Shown piece after piece: positions 32,271 to 44,284 of a stretch of DNA of 64,000 nucleotides. Within the stretch, counting starts at the first letter, position 1, and every line of letters begins with the position of its first letter. The position numbers and the translations under genes were made by a program. The notes under the pieces are model-generated. The model was not told the origin of the DNA, did not search any database, and saw nothing but the letters and a program-made list of their open reading frames with translations. The stretch lies in assembly GCA_942486035.1 (NCBI GenBank), contig CALNXK010000070.1:227001-291000 (forward strand), in the 5' to 3' direction. The DNA is from Porites lobata. Its lineage: Eukaryota; Cnidaria; Anthozoa; Scleractinia; Poritidae.

Positions 32271-35200
32271 ATGGACTCTAAGGAGGTAAAATCGATTAAT
32301 TTATGTAATATTAAGAGAAAGCAATATTAACGTTAACTATACGATGAGGACGGAGTATTTCACTTTAAGGCTCGAGCTGTCAATCAGCTTTTCTCTCTCA
32401 CGGCTTCTTCGAGGTGACTAAGACACGATGCGGAAGTCGTAGTCAAAATGAAGGCGACGAATTTCTGTGAATTCGGTCATATCAATAGAATTTGAAGAAG
32501 GCCGCAGCTAAAGGTTATCTTATTTCCAAGTATGAACATTTTAAATTGATAGATTGAGCTCGAAATAAGCAAGAAACTTAGAACCTCACAAATAAATGAC
32601 CAAATATTTAAGGAGGTCTCCTGTTGTCAAGGAAACTTGCAAAAAGTTTGATGCTGCAAGACTGTCAGGTGATATGTATGACGATGTCTCCACTTGGTTG
32701 CAGCTCCATTTGTGTAGTTTTCTGTATTTGCCCTGTACTATTTCTTTCTAATTACAGTAAAACCTAGTTGGGAAGGACAGCCAACGGACATGCTCATAGT
32801 GTCCATGTTGTCTGGGTGTCTGTATAAAGTGGACTCTCAGAGTAGACTGCACTGACCAATTTACGCCTCTGATGAGTATTGGTTACACCATCAATTGATA
32901 CTCAGTCAACATCTCTTTATTATATTGGCGGACTATTCGTTGACATGTTGACCAAGTCTTGGTTGATATGTCAGTTGACATTAGTCAGCTCAGTGTCAGT
33001 CAACATTTCATTTTATATGTCACTTGACAGGCATGCGACTGTCATGTGAAGGGAAAAGTTGTTGCGGATTGTTAAGTGGATGACTTGTGTTTTGCATGCA
33101 TGATTTTTTCGGGAAATGATAGGCAAGCCAATGTTCTTCATGCTGTCTGTCTTATTGACTATGCACATTTTATCTTCTTTTGCAGGTTGTCATAAAAATC
33201 CGTGATTTAAATCCTCATGTTGTCTGCAGTCTGTGTGCAGGTTACTTTGTTGATGCCACAACCATCACAGAATGTCTCCACACATGTAGGCATCTGCTCT
33301 AAAAATTAACTTTTTCTTATACCTGGAATTATTATATGGCTGAATCTGCAAGTGGGCAAGATGAAGCAAATCCTTGTTCTAATTTGATACCGAAGTGGGC
33401 AAGGCTCATTTTGCCCGCTCGGGATTTCCCACTTTGGCCTCGCAATAAAAAGTTATCTTTTTGGCCATACAATAAATCCATTATTGACAAGGCTTCTTCA
33501 TTCAAGATGGCTGCTGGATATTGGCCCTTTCTTTTTTGCGATTTAGAGGCCTTGACTTTGTTTTAGTCCTTAAAAATACAACAATCAATATCCAGCTATC
33601 TTGAACTCACTCTTGGGTAATAATGATGCATATTTATTGTGGCAAAAATTTGCATCCCACAATGTTGTTATTCTTCTCTGGAATACCTGTCATCTAATTG
33701 TACTAGAAAACCTTTGATGTCACAATTAATGAAACACAAACCAATACCATATTTATTCGATTAAATGCCACCCTCAAATAAACGCTGCCCTCGAACAAAC
33801 GCCACCCTTGATCAAATGCCGCAGATGGAAGCAAAATTACCAATAAACACTGCCCTCGAATAAATGCTGCACCTAATCAGAAGAATGCAGCATTTACTTG
33901 AGGATAATAAGAAAAACCTCTGTACAACTTGGTACTTTACACCATCCAGACATTTATGATTCTATCTCAGCAAAATAAGGGAGACATTGGAACCTTTAAA
34001 TTATATAATATTCACAAATGATTTACAATAACTGTTGTCAGTGATTTGAAAAATGTGATTTCGAAATAGACGCTGCCCTTGAATAAATGCCATATTGGAA
34101 ACGCTAAAAATTTAATATACGCCATAGCGTATAATCGAATAAATACGGTAGGCACTGTCAATGGAAAGAGTAGCTTGTCTGAATATAATTCCAAGTATAA
34201 AGCAAAGAAGGGTTGTTTACCTATAAGGGATACCCAGGGTTCGCACAGTCTTGAAAAGTCCTTGAATTTTAGGGGAAGTCCTTGAAAAGTCCTTGAATTC
34301 CATTTTTCCTTGAAAAGTCCTTAAATTTCTGTGCAGGTCCTTGAAAAGAGCTTGAATTTTCTTCAACTTTGAATGTAGTAGCCTGGAAAGAATTTTTTGA
34401 TGCTTTTTGGTTGTCCAAGACAGAATATAAATCGTAGCTCAGTGAATGTAAAGGTCATTTACATAAAGTGCCCCATGTTTTATGCAATAATTAACTATCA
34501 GTTTAAGACAAGTGAACTGAAAAATGTAGAGAATTTGGTGAAGCAAACAGTTAAAGCCTTAAGGTCTTATTAGAATAAGACTGTGAATATGCATTTTTGT
34601 ACAATCTGGTAAATTATATTCCTAGTAGGTTGTCCTCGAAAATCTAATGTGGTCCTTGAAAAGTCCTTGAAAAGTCCTTGAAAAATGGTTGCAATGTTTT
34701 GTATGAACCCTGGATACCAAACCTAACTGGGCACTTAATCTTCTGTGCCCGGTTCCTCGAAAGATGGTTGAATTTAACCCAAGATTAAACCAAATTTTAA
34801 GCATGGCTTTCTTGTCTATAACATTTAACTCAAGCTTACAAAATACTATTGAGTCTTTACTCTGAGATACAGTTATGATAACACCAAGCGTTACTCTAAG
34901 CAATGCACAGGAATGTAAATGCACAAAGTAGAACAAAGTTTTAATCCTGGGTTAGTGCTAATTGGCCTTTCAGGAACCAGGCCCTGGACCCTGTTGTTCA
35001 AATGTTGGATAGCGCTATCCACCAGATAAAAATCTATCCAGTGGATAATGCAATCGGTTTCCCTAATACTTATCCGCTGGATAGTGATTTATCCGGTGGA
35101 TAGCATTATCCAACATTTGAACAACTGAAGCCAGCTTTGTTGATGTTGCTTTTGTCCTTCTTTCTTTCCTTCTTTCTTTTCTGGAGGAGAACATTTTGTA

Positions 35201-38200
35201 TTTTAATTATGAAAGACATTGTTGTGTCTTTGATGATGTTTCTCTGCGATTGAGAGTTATCCTTGAATTAATACTGCATTAAAAAGAAGAAATATCAAAT
35301 TAAGAAGGGCACTGCTTTGAGTTCATCCAGGATCATGTTAACAGCTACAAAAGAAAAGAAGATCTGTTTGAATTTAAAACTCTCTTTGAAAGTAATGAAT
35401 TTAAGGGCACAGCGTATTTCTTGAAGATTGAACTCGATTGTTTCTTTATTCCAGTTTGTAAAAGCTGTATTGTGAAGTACTTCCAAACCAGCAAAAATTG
35501 TCCAATGTGCAATCTTCAGATACATGAGACTCAGCCTCTCTTTAATATCAGGTAAATCATAAAATAACAGGATATTTTAAGTAGCCTGAGAAAAAACCAA
35601 CATTTTGCAATGCTGTCCCTGGTTTCCCAGAAAAATACCGTCAGAGGAATGAACGCAGAGATTCCATACTGTTGTTTTGTCACTACCTAGGTCTAGCTAG
35701 TGCCTCTGATTGGTTGTACTAACAGGGAAATTTGCCCCAGCCAATCAGAAGCACTACCCAGATCTGGGTAGTGCTTCTGATTGGTGGTGCTAATTGAGAA
35801 ATTTGCTTTAGCTAATCAAAAGCACTACCCAGATCTGGGTAGTGATGTGTCATCGGTTTAGGGTTGTTATAAAAACTTCTGCACACTCCTTTACCCTAGA
35901 GGTTTGCATCTTGATAGCAGAATAGCAGTATATCTAGGCCAGATGCTTAAACAGCACCACAAATGGGAAGTCCATGATAAATTTAGTCAGAAATCCAGTA
36001 ATGAGATGAATGACACAGATGTTCAGGATTTGAATAAGAATTTGTATTGGAAACATTTACTGGACCTAAAGGCATTCTGGGCAAGCAACATCATGTTGGT
36101 TTATTAAATAGATGTCTGAAATTTTTTAGGTTAGACAGAACAATGCAAGACATTGTGGCCAAACTGGTTCCTGGGATCACTGAAGGTATTAGGTGCTCAA
36201 ATATTCACAATAAATGTTATAACACATCTCTGGTCTAGTCAAGGAAAAAAAGTGTTGAAGGTCAGAATACACAAGGTGATACGTTGCCGCAACTTGTAGT
36301 GGCATCACTCTGCAAACAATTGTCACTACAACAACTTGAACAAAATCAAATCAGATTGAATTTGTATGACTTTTTGTGGCAAGAAAATTCTGTTGTAGTG
36401 TCAATTTTAGAATGCGATTTATCCTTGTGACATGTCGCACAACTTGTTCCTCACTTGTACACAAGACTGATTTGTTGCCGTAACTTGTTGCCTAGTTTGT
36501 TCCGACCTTAAAAAAAGATATGTTGGATCAAGATTTTAACTACCTCAAACTTCTGTCAATTAATTTTTCACACAAACTGTACATTTCCATTTGTTAAATA
36601 GCCGAAGAGGCAAGAAGGAGAGAATTTTATGAGTCCAGAGGAATGGCAGTAATAAAGCGTCCAGGTAATAAATACTTTTTGCTAAATTACGTAGGGGTCA
36701 TAGTTTGTTTACTGGTGAATGAGAATGTTGCCAAAAAGTCATTATCAGTTTTAGATTTACTGGTAGATTTGTGGTGGCCTATTTTTATTCAGCTGATCAT
36801 TGGATAGAACAAACCATCAACACAAAGCAGCACATTGTTTTGAAACTAGCCACTCTATCCATGATAGTAATAATCACATTATTATTATATTGGTTTTGTT
36901 ACTTGAATGCCAAAACAAGTTCTAATTAACATAGACTGACTTTCTATAATCTCTAATAAATCTTATATCTCATACATTAAGCAATTTGATCCCTAATAAG
37001 TTACATGAGGTTCATAAAGAGGGGTCTCTGGCACGGGTGACAGACCAAAAAATAACTAATCAGAAATCATGGGCACCAAAATTTCATTTCAATTCAAGTC
37101 ATGATAATCAGAGCATGGAAAGTACTGTTTTCTTATGCAAAGAAAATTGTGGCAAAAAAGTTTCTGACAAAACAGCTTGAAAGTGGCAAAAAGGGAAAGA
37201 AAGGTGGAAAGTTTCATCATGCTTTTTAAGTCTTTATTCATCTCCCAGAGGTCTCGAAACTAACAATCACAAGAAAAATAAGTAATGAAATCGTGAATAT
37301 CGATTATTAATTTGGGTTTTTTCTCGAGACACTCTCAACCTCTTGGTCACGGAACACAAAGAATAATTTATTGAATTCATGATTCACGAGCAATAAAAAC
37401 GGCCAATCACATATCCTGAAAATGCCCCTGTACGACCCTCTTGCTTAAGCCAAAGTCAGCTCCAGTCTTTTGCTTTGTTCTTTCGATTCATCCTGGATCT
37501 GCTTTGCCTTAGTATATATTTGCAATTTTTCTAATTTATGTTTGTAGTGACTCGTAGTGATTTAGAACATTAATGCAAATTCCAATATTAATTTTATAGG
37601 TGATCTTTTTGGTATCCATAATAACCTTGCCAAACTGTGTGGCACAAAATTTTTGCAGATTCTAAATTTTATGATTTTTGCAATTTTTTCAGTGATCAGC
37701 AAAAATAAGTTGCTGCAAAAAAAGTTTCATGCAAACATTTTTCCGCAAAAATTAATATTACTCCAGAGCAAATATTCTCTAACTTAAATTCTCTACACAA
37801 GAATACAGCTGTACATGTAAGAAATTGTGTAAACCTGTGTTTGTAATCGATTGGCAAAGAAAAGTCATTCGTTTACAGGTTGCAGGTACTCAATAAAATC
37901 AAAAACATTATCAATGGTTTGTCCAGGACTTTCTGCAAATTGCAAAAAAAAGCAAGAAAAACACGAAAAATCGCTGATCTGCAAACATAAATTCCCGCAA
38001 AAATTTTGTGCCACACGGTAGCTCTATTGTTCCATCTTTTAGTCTATCTGATCTTTCATATATTTTGTGTCTTACAGATGAAAATGAGAATGAAAAACCG
38101 CCAGTGGAGGACGTAGTCAAGAGAGACTACTCTGAAAACAGAAACATGTACAGAGATGATGAACAAGTGTCACTTTGTGTTGAAAGATATGAAGAAAGGT

Positions 38201-41133
38201 CATTGTGATTCTCCAATATATGGAGCAAGTCTTAAAATGTCAGATGTCTTCCTTCCCAAGTCTCTCAGGGGCACCCAATGGCAATTTTTGGAAAATATCT
38301 GTTCGGAAGATGATTTGAGATCTAGAATTTTCGCAATATTTGTTGTAAAATTTCTTGCTTGCCTACCTCTCTTAGGATTTTCGAACATCTAAAAAATGGT
38401 ATAATTGCCCATTTTCAAGGGATTCTTACCCTAAAAAGGTCACCTAGAATTTTCGGGAGCCTTTTTGCTGGCTGAAATTTTTGAAAAGGTAAGTTTTGAT
38501 CCCTATAGTTTTCAGATCACTAGACTTTCAGCTAGGAAATCCAAACAGATGAAACATTTTTAGGGGATAAAAATATGCCTATATCTACCGTTTAAATACT
38601 AAAATAAGTTCAACAGTGCTATGTTTAAGTGGTTTTGAACTATATTTTCATTGGGTGCCCCTGGTCTCTGTCTTTTTGTTACTCACAACCCCATGAAAAA
38701 CACTAGGAATGTCACTATAATGCACCATCCTTTTTCACTTTTAAAACTAAGATCTGCAGCTTATAAAAGAACACTGTAGAGTGAATTTTATCCTCAATCT
38801 CCTTTTTCCAGCAAGGTGGAAGAAAATGAAGATGACACAGAAGAAAATAGAACAACAGAAACTGTGGGGGTAAATCATTATTGAATTTTTTTAAAAAATT
38901 GAAACACCAAACTTTCTTACTAAGTACCTTGATGCGTTGGTGCAAAGGTTTTAGTAACTGGCCTCATCCAAAAGTGAATCCTGTGTTCTGATTGTTGGGA
39001 GTTCCCGTGTTAGGCCTGCAAGAGAAAGTCCTCTTTTTGTAAAGCTGAAAATTATGTCCAGCCATCGTAGTTTCATGTTTAGTCAATAATAATTCATCAA
39101 TCTCGCTTGGCCCCCTTGTTTGTTCCTGGGGTGTTGGCGGGGAAGGGGGGGGGGGGGGGGGGCAAGCACTAGAGAGAGCTCATGTTTGTAGTGCAATGCA
39201 AGTCGCAAGACTTGGAGAAAAGGGATGGAGGGGACGGGGGATATTTTCCTACCCTCTGTCTCTCCCACCACATCTTCGACCTTTTGTCTTAAGTCTAACC
39301 CGCAGTTTGTAGATAATTTGCACTTTCTACTCTCTCTAATCTTTCTTTGCTTTCAAAAATCAACTGTGGTGACAATGAGAGAGACTTGAAAATGTACCTA
39401 CTCTACAGGTCACAATTTATTCACAATATTTTCCCAATGCCTAATTTCTCAGAAGAGCAGTTTTCAACGAAGGATAAAAAATAATATCACAATAATTGTT
39501 CTACCCTTTTTGCATGTTGCTTTGTTGTTTGATTGGCTTGAAACAACTGCAGGAATTATTAAAACTACATGTAGACCATGCATTTGCAAAGGCTACATGT
39601 AGCCTGCAAATAACAGTCTCTCCTCGCTTCTTGCCTTCGAGGCGTAAGGAGAGAGGGCTCTATTTGCAGGCTAAGGCTACATGTTTCTATGATGATTGCT
39701 TCTTCCCCTGACCATATCTGCTGTGATTTGTCAGTCATAGTTAGTCATTATAACTGGTTTTGGCCCTGATTTAAGCAAGTATTCCTAACCTAAAGATATT
39801 CTTGAAGGAGCACAATTCCCATGTATTTATTTTGATTTGCGGTGTTTGCAGATACTCACTAAGAAATACTTGCGCTGCTCGGCTAGAATGATGGTCGTCC
39901 AACTCCAGAAGTTATTGAGAATGAAACTCAATATTCCAGGTGAAAAACAGGTTAGTTTCCAGTGCACGGAGTGCTGAAGATTATTCTCATTGTACAATAT
40001 TCAGTGTAGTCAGACTTCCTAAATACAGGAGCCTTTGTTCTCCTTTTTAACAATGATAGTGCAGCAGAGCACCATGAGTGAGAATATTTGGTTATCTATG
40101 CATCCAAGAAATTTGGTTGTGATAAAATCGTTCGTATGTACGTCCCCCGCCCCCCACATGTTAGTGAATGTGAAATGTCACACTTACTAGCTTGGAGTCC
40201 ACAATCCGTGTTAAATTTTATATTGGTCAATTGACAGCTGTCACCAAAAGGTATCCCCTGACCAGTGTCACATGACTGTATCGCGGTCTTAGGTGTACAA
40301 CTCATTGAGGTGTTGTGTGTCTTTTTAAGTTCTGCGCTGACCAGATAATGGTTTTCAATTGTTTGCAAGCTCAGATCCATTTTTTCAGGGGGAATTCATT
40401 TTGCATCTTCCTAATGGCAAAAGTTGAATTGCTGCAGAAAGACATTTCTTAAAAGATCCCACATGAGTTTCGCTTTTTGCCTTGGTTAAATCTATAAAGT
40501 GTTTTCACATGACATCACGGCGGCCATATTGGTTTCCCAAAACAATGAAACGGCGGCTATGTTGGTGTCCCAAGCCAGTCCTGTGTGAGATGAACTCTTC
40601 TTAATCAAACGCTTTGTTTTGTTTCAATAAATTTGCATAGATGCTGGCCACGTGAGTGAAAACGCTCTATATATTAGAAGATTTTCCTGTACCAGAATTT
40701 TTTTATGTCACACAGGTGGAAATTCTGTGCAATGAACATATCATACACCCATTCAGAACGATGAAATTTATTTGGATAAGTGAATGGTTAAACAAGGTAC
40801 GTGAGATAATAAAATGTTTGTTTTATTATTGTAAGCAAGGAAATGACTTCCTTGTGTTTATCTTTGCAACGTTACGCCACATGTTTAAAAGACGGTAACA
40901 CAAAAATACGCGCAAGAAAGGATCAGAAAAATTCTAACTTTCCCACGATGTTGGATTCGTAAATTTGTATTTTAAATTCTTTGGCGCCAGCACTAAAAAA
41001 GGGCCAAAACTTTATTCTTCATGTCGCGTTCTGCTTGTACTTGACGGAAGTGTCAGTCTTTATCGCAGTTATAACCCACTTATTTTTTCACATGTAGGCG
41101 AATCCCCCGGAAGTTGAATTCAAAGGGACCTGA
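32271..41133 (+). CDS. PCGF1: Polycomb group RING finger protein 1 (PCGF1)
   Basis: Ten coding exons: 32271-32285, 33186-33285, 35455-35551, 36130-36185, 36602-36664, 38078-38198, 38812-38869, 39852-39950, 40716-40796 and 41098-41133. They total 726 nt, 241 aa (human 259). The first exon encodes only MDSKE. The RING has zinc ligands C19, C22, C35, H37, C40, C43, C54 and C57, with GYFVDATTITECLHTFCKSC as in human PCGF1. DRTMQDIVAKLVPG and the acidic EDVVKRDYSENRNMYRDDEQ lead to a C-terminal RAWUL fold (YLRCSARMMVVQLQKLLRMK, then VEILCNEHIIHPFRTMKFIW). PCGF1 pairs with RING1A/B in variant PRC1.1, which places H2AK119 ubiquitin; its RAWUL binds BCOR. The last exon (ANPPEVEFKGT) lacks the usual PLLLQY strand, and the exon 6 donor (AG|gtcatt) is weak, so those two edges are less certain. 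Confidence 0.93.
33755..34145. repeat. Repeat of AATAAACGCTGCCCTCG units
   Basis: In PCGF1 intron 2, repeated units of the type AAATGCCACCCTCAAATAAACGC appear between ATTTATTCGATTAAAT and ATCGAATAAATACGG, which form inverted ends. It resembles the logic of the element at 1-345 and is probably a non-autonomous DNA transposon. Confidence 0.6.
34235..34712. mobile_element. hAT-like element with CTTGAAAAGTCC repeats
   Basis: The element starts CAGGGTTCGCACAG and ends TGTATGAACCCTG. The direct repeat GATACC (34229-34234, 34713-34718) flanks it. Both subterminal regions hold repeated CCTTGAAAAGTCCTTGAA units. The CAGGG ends and short duplication fit hAT. It lies in PCGF1 intron 2, with no transposase. 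Confidence 0.75.
34993..35124. mobile_element. GGATAGCGCTATCC MITE
   Basis: Inverted ends TTGTTCAAATGTTGGATAGC and TAGCATTATCCAACATTTGA(ACAA), with internal CTATCCAGTGGATAA and TTATCCGCTGGATAG units. A 132-bp element in PCGF1 intron 2; a shorter copy is at 25361-25444. Confidence 0.8.
35685..35860. repeat. CTTCTGATTGG MITE, double copy
   Basis: Two head-to-tail units, each with CTCTGATTGG or CTTCTGATTGG facing AATCAGAAGCACTACCCAG or a near copy, joined at CCCAGATCTGGG. It belongs to the family also seen at 20465 and 46290. It is in PCGF1 intron 3. Confidence 0.75.
36258..36509. mobile_element. MITE with AAGGTCAGAA / TTCCGACCTT ends
   Basis: AAGGTCAGAATACACAAGG at the left faces TAGTTTGTTCCGACCTT at the right. 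Inside, GTTGCCGCAACTTG and TGTTGCCGTAACTTG recur. About 252 bp, non-coding, in PCGF1 intron 4. Confidence 0.65.
38266..38663. mobile_element. Non-autonomous hAT-like MITE, copy 2
   Basis: The same element as 3975-4372, also 398 bp, with ends CAGGGGCACCCAATG and CATTGGGTGCCCCTG. The direct repeat GTCTCT flanks it (38260-38265, 38664-38669). It sits 67 bp downstream of PCGF1 exon 6. The two copies differ by scattered substitutions and small indels. Confidence 0.8.
39146..39163. repeat. Poly-G tract
   Basis: A run of about 18 G on the plus strand in PCGF1 intron 7. Similar G runs occur near 50531-50549 and 58661-58671. Their lengths may be unreliable in an assembly. Confidence 0.8.
39600..39673. 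mobile_element. Foldback element, TAGCCTGC family, PCGF1 intron 7
   Basis: TAGCCTGCAAATAACAGTCT at the left faces GGGCTCTATTTGCAGGCTA at the right. The flanking direct repeat GGCTACATG (9 bp; 10 bp with the preceding A) is at 39591-39599 and 39675-39683. About 75 bp long. Confidence 0.85.
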
Positions 41134-41153
41134 TATCCAAGTTCAGGAAAAGA

Positions 41154-41159
41154 AATAAA
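41154..41159 (+). terminator. Poly(A) signal of PCGF1
   Basis: AATAAA lies 20 nt after the PCGF1 stop codon and just before a palindromic MITE at 41181. It implies a very short 3' UTR and supports 41098-41133 as the terminal exon. Confidence 0.5.
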
Positions 41160-41180
41160 ATTTCGTCGTTGCTTGTTTAA

Positions 41181-42010
41181 GGTGATGTTACACGAGACGA
41201 TTCGCAACGACGACTTTTAGCGTAACACAGCGTTGCAATATCGTTGCGACATTGTTTGGAATGGTTACAACATTGTTGCGATATTGTTTCGAATGATTAC
41301 AACATTGTTCCAACATTGCAACGCTGTGTTGCTCTAAAAATCGCCGTTGCGAATCGTCCCGTGTAACATCACCTTTACGTTCTACATAAAGGCGATGTTA
41401 CACGAGACGATTCGCAAGGACAATTTTTAGCGCAACACAGCGTTGCAATGTTGGAACAATGTTGTAATCATTCGAGACAATATCGCAACAATGTTGTGAT
41501 GTTGTGTTGCACTAAAAATCGTCGTTGCGAATCGCCCCGTGTAATATCACCTTAACACGCGAAATTTGGTATTTTCACGTCGTAGTCGTGCAAACACGGC
41601 GCAAGGACAATTTTTAGCGCAACACAGCGTTGCAATGTTGGAACAATGTTGTAATCATTCGAGACAATATCGCAACAATGTTGTGATGTTGTGTTGCACT
41701 AAAAATCGTCGTTGCGAATCGCCCCGTGTAATATCACCTTAACACGCGAAATTTGGTATTTTCACGTCGTAGTCGTGCAAACACGGCTCAGAAATATAAA
41801 AAAAGTACGCTACACGTACAAAGTTGTTGTTTTGCTCATTAAACGTATTGTTTTTTTGACGTAAGGTGATGTTACACGAGACGTTTCGAAACGACGATTT
41901 TTAGCGCAACACGGCGTTGCAACATTGTTGCGACATTGATTCAAATGGTTGCAACATTATACATATTGCAATGCTGTGTTGCGTTAAAAATCGCCGTTGC
42001 GAATCGCCTC
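41181..42010. mobile_element. Cluster of palindromic GGTGATGTTACACG MITEs
   Basis: Four copies: about 41181-41373, 41391-41550, a truncated copy inside 41601-41740, and one at 41865-42010 that lacks its right end. The consensus arm begins GGTGATGTTACACGAGACGA, continues through TTTTTAGCGCAACACAGCGT, and is mirrored in the other arm, giving a hairpin of about 170-190 bp. TTAA often borders the ends. Two more copies are at 49024-49185 and 49230-49392. The family is non-coding; TTAA borders suggest a piggyBac- or Kolobok-type origin. Confidence 0.8.
41414..41787. repeat. Exact 187-bp tandem duplication
   Basis: Bases 41414-41600 and 41601-41787 appear identical by eye over 187 bp, both starting GCAAGGACAATTTTTAGCGC and ending CGTGCAAACACGGC. 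The unit comprises most of one palindromic MITE plus unique flank. It is a very recent duplication or an assembly artefact. Confidence 0.9.
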
Positions 42011-42536
42011 GCCGCGCCGATCTCGAAACCACTTTCGAGGATCACATGATATCGGATAGGTTCTGCTGTGCCACACCTTTGTGCATTGTGAAAAGGTATT
42101 CGGACCTTAGCGGAAGTAAATAAGTAGGCACGAAGACTGGAATCCACTGAGACGGAAGTAAATATTCAAGGTTCTAAACTATCTATCTTGGGTTTTTACT
42201 ATTTGCATAAAGAAGCCAGAAATTCCAGTGGAAATCAACCGGTCCATGGTTTTCAATCGAAAAAAGACTGAAAAATATCCGTTGTCGTTTGAGGCGATGC
42301 ATTTTTCCTACTCTTACCGGTCTCTTCAGCTAACTTGGCTGCACTTTGCAGTCAAGTCCCTCTCTTACAAGGTCTAATTTAATTGTTGATTGCCTATTTT
42401 TGCATAAGGATATTTATAAACGCCTAATTTCTGCAAAGGAACGGTAAGAATTCTTTGCCGTCTAAGAGTAAGTTCTTTGCCAGAAAGTGACTAGATAGTC
42501 ACAGTATTAAGGTTACATGTTCACTGTATTTTGTAC
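42011..42536. other. Intergenic sequence, no gene seen
   Basis: Part of the 4.5-kb space between the convergent PCGF1 and PCGF3/5 genes. No exon, RNA gene or clear repeat was recognised. Confidence 0.5.
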
Positions 42537-43043
42537 TAGCCTGTGACGTTTCTGCTCGCCCATCGCCGCTGAGGGACGTTTCGCGAGGAGGAACGTCTGC
42601 GACTCAGCGACAGAAATTCCATACTGATGACGTCAAATCTGTGGAATCCAGTCAGAAGAGCTAATTGGTCGACGGAGTAGTTTTATCGTTTTAGCTGTTG
42701 TTTACCAATGACAGACAAAAGACAAAAACCCGCAAAGGTCAAATGTAAACGCGATGAATCTCTAACAAAAACAGCCAATAATTGTGGAATATAGTCCTCT
42801 CTGGCAGAAGCATTTGAGTTTTGCTGGATTCACAGATGAACACAACACTTTACCAAAATCGACCAGGAGAAAAGTAAAATTGAACAAATTTGCATTTGAA
42901 AACCCATGACTACCGGATTTATTATGTAAACATTGATTTACGTCATCAGTATGGAATTTCTGTCGCTGAGTCGCAGACGTTCCTCCTCGCGAAACGTCCC
43001 TCAGCGGCGATGAGCGAGAAGAAACGTCTGCCGTTCGCAGGCT
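42537..43043. mobile_element. 507-bp foldback element with arms over 100 nt
   Basis: TAGCCTGTGACGTTTCTGCT at the left faces the right arm, which ends CCGTTCGCAGGCT. The arms continue inward through GAGGGACGTTTCGCGAGGAG and AATTCCATACTGATGACGTC and are near-perfect inverses. The loop of about 300 bp is not coding. Flanking repeats match at 8 of 9 positions: ATTTTGTAC at 42528-42536 and AATTTGTAC at 43044-43052. It is the largest member of the TAGCCTGC family here. Confidence 0.85.
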
Positions 43044-43052
43044 AATTTGTAC

Positions 43053-44284
43053 GTTAAGTCTCTGCATCCACCTTTCTTGTTCTTCTTTTGTCTTTAGCAG
43101 CCGCCAATGGTCCTGCATTACCGTGTTCGAGGCCCGGCGTAAAAAGTACAGTGAGAGGAGATATACTCTGGTAGCTCCCAGCGCCTGCTATTCATCGTCC
43201 CTTTCGGGACTGTCATGAAAAAAATGAGCTGAAAACCTTAAAACTGCTTAAGCTGACGGTTTGTCGCTGTTGGTCACATTGCCTATAAATGAATTTACTC
43301 CTTTTTTGAAATCCAGTCGTTTGAATGTTAAGAGCCTGTAACCTGTTGTTCAACAAGGCTTTGGTTAGATCGCTGGCTTGTAATAGCCACCGAATTGGAT
43401 TATTATAATCAAGTCTAAATTTTCATAGAGTAGATTTTTGCGAACTCTTTTTGTGCTGTGACGAGGAGATTAGTGAAGGTAGGGGGAAAACCACAAATCG
43501 GGCTCCTACCTTACGAACAGTGAGCTAGTCAATAGAGTTCTTCATATTTTAGGGCTGGGGGGAGGGGGGGCTGAGGGAGGGAAGAGGGCTCCCACAAAGT
43601 CTCTCACAGACCGGTTACCTGTGTAAGGGCTCCCAGGGGAGCTTGATGTAGAGAGAAAGGGAGCGACGTGAGACCTCCCCCTCAACACTGTCTGTCCCTT
43701 TCTTCCTCCTCCCCACTCCCTCCTCATTCGTTCGTACCTTCTCAGGTTGTTATCGCCCTACCCCCGACAGGCCGCAATTGAACTCGGTGCCTGAACAGTG
43801 AAACTCCTGTAACACCAATTATAACTTTATAGGAAGCATCATGTTGTGTTGAGTTTGATGGCACTTGTTTCCATAGGTTCTTTTGAAGAGAGAGATACAC
43901 GGTTGTATCATTAGTTTTTCTTCTCCTCTGGATAAGACGCGTACGTTGTAGGTTAGATATAATATTCATGGAAAATTCGTTAATATATTGTCATACAGAA
44001 TATGCAAACTTGCACAATAAAGCAAGAGGTTTGTTTACCCGTCTGCTTAATTGTTTACTACTGAGTTAAAAGAAACATTTTATGTGAAAAGAGTCCTCGA
44101 CTGTGGGTTTCTATGCGCAAAACGGAATGATTACATTTCGATTCTGCAGCAGCTGTTATACTCTTGCTTTTCTTAACTATAACATACTATCACTCACGTG
44201 TTCAATGTACGGTTATTCAAATTTAGGATGTTTGATCATGGTGTAAAGGAGGCACTGAGTTTTCACTAGTCAAAGCTACGACAT
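43053..44284. other. Intergenic sequence, no gene seen
   Basis: Between PCGF1 and PCGF3/5. It contains a purine/pyrimidine-skewed patch (43550-43740) and no recognised exon. Confidence 0.5.

Noticed and set aside
41181..42010. Possible CRISPR-like array of palindromic repeats
   Set aside because: The units are about 190-bp MITE hairpins without uniform spacers, in animal DNA; they are transposons.
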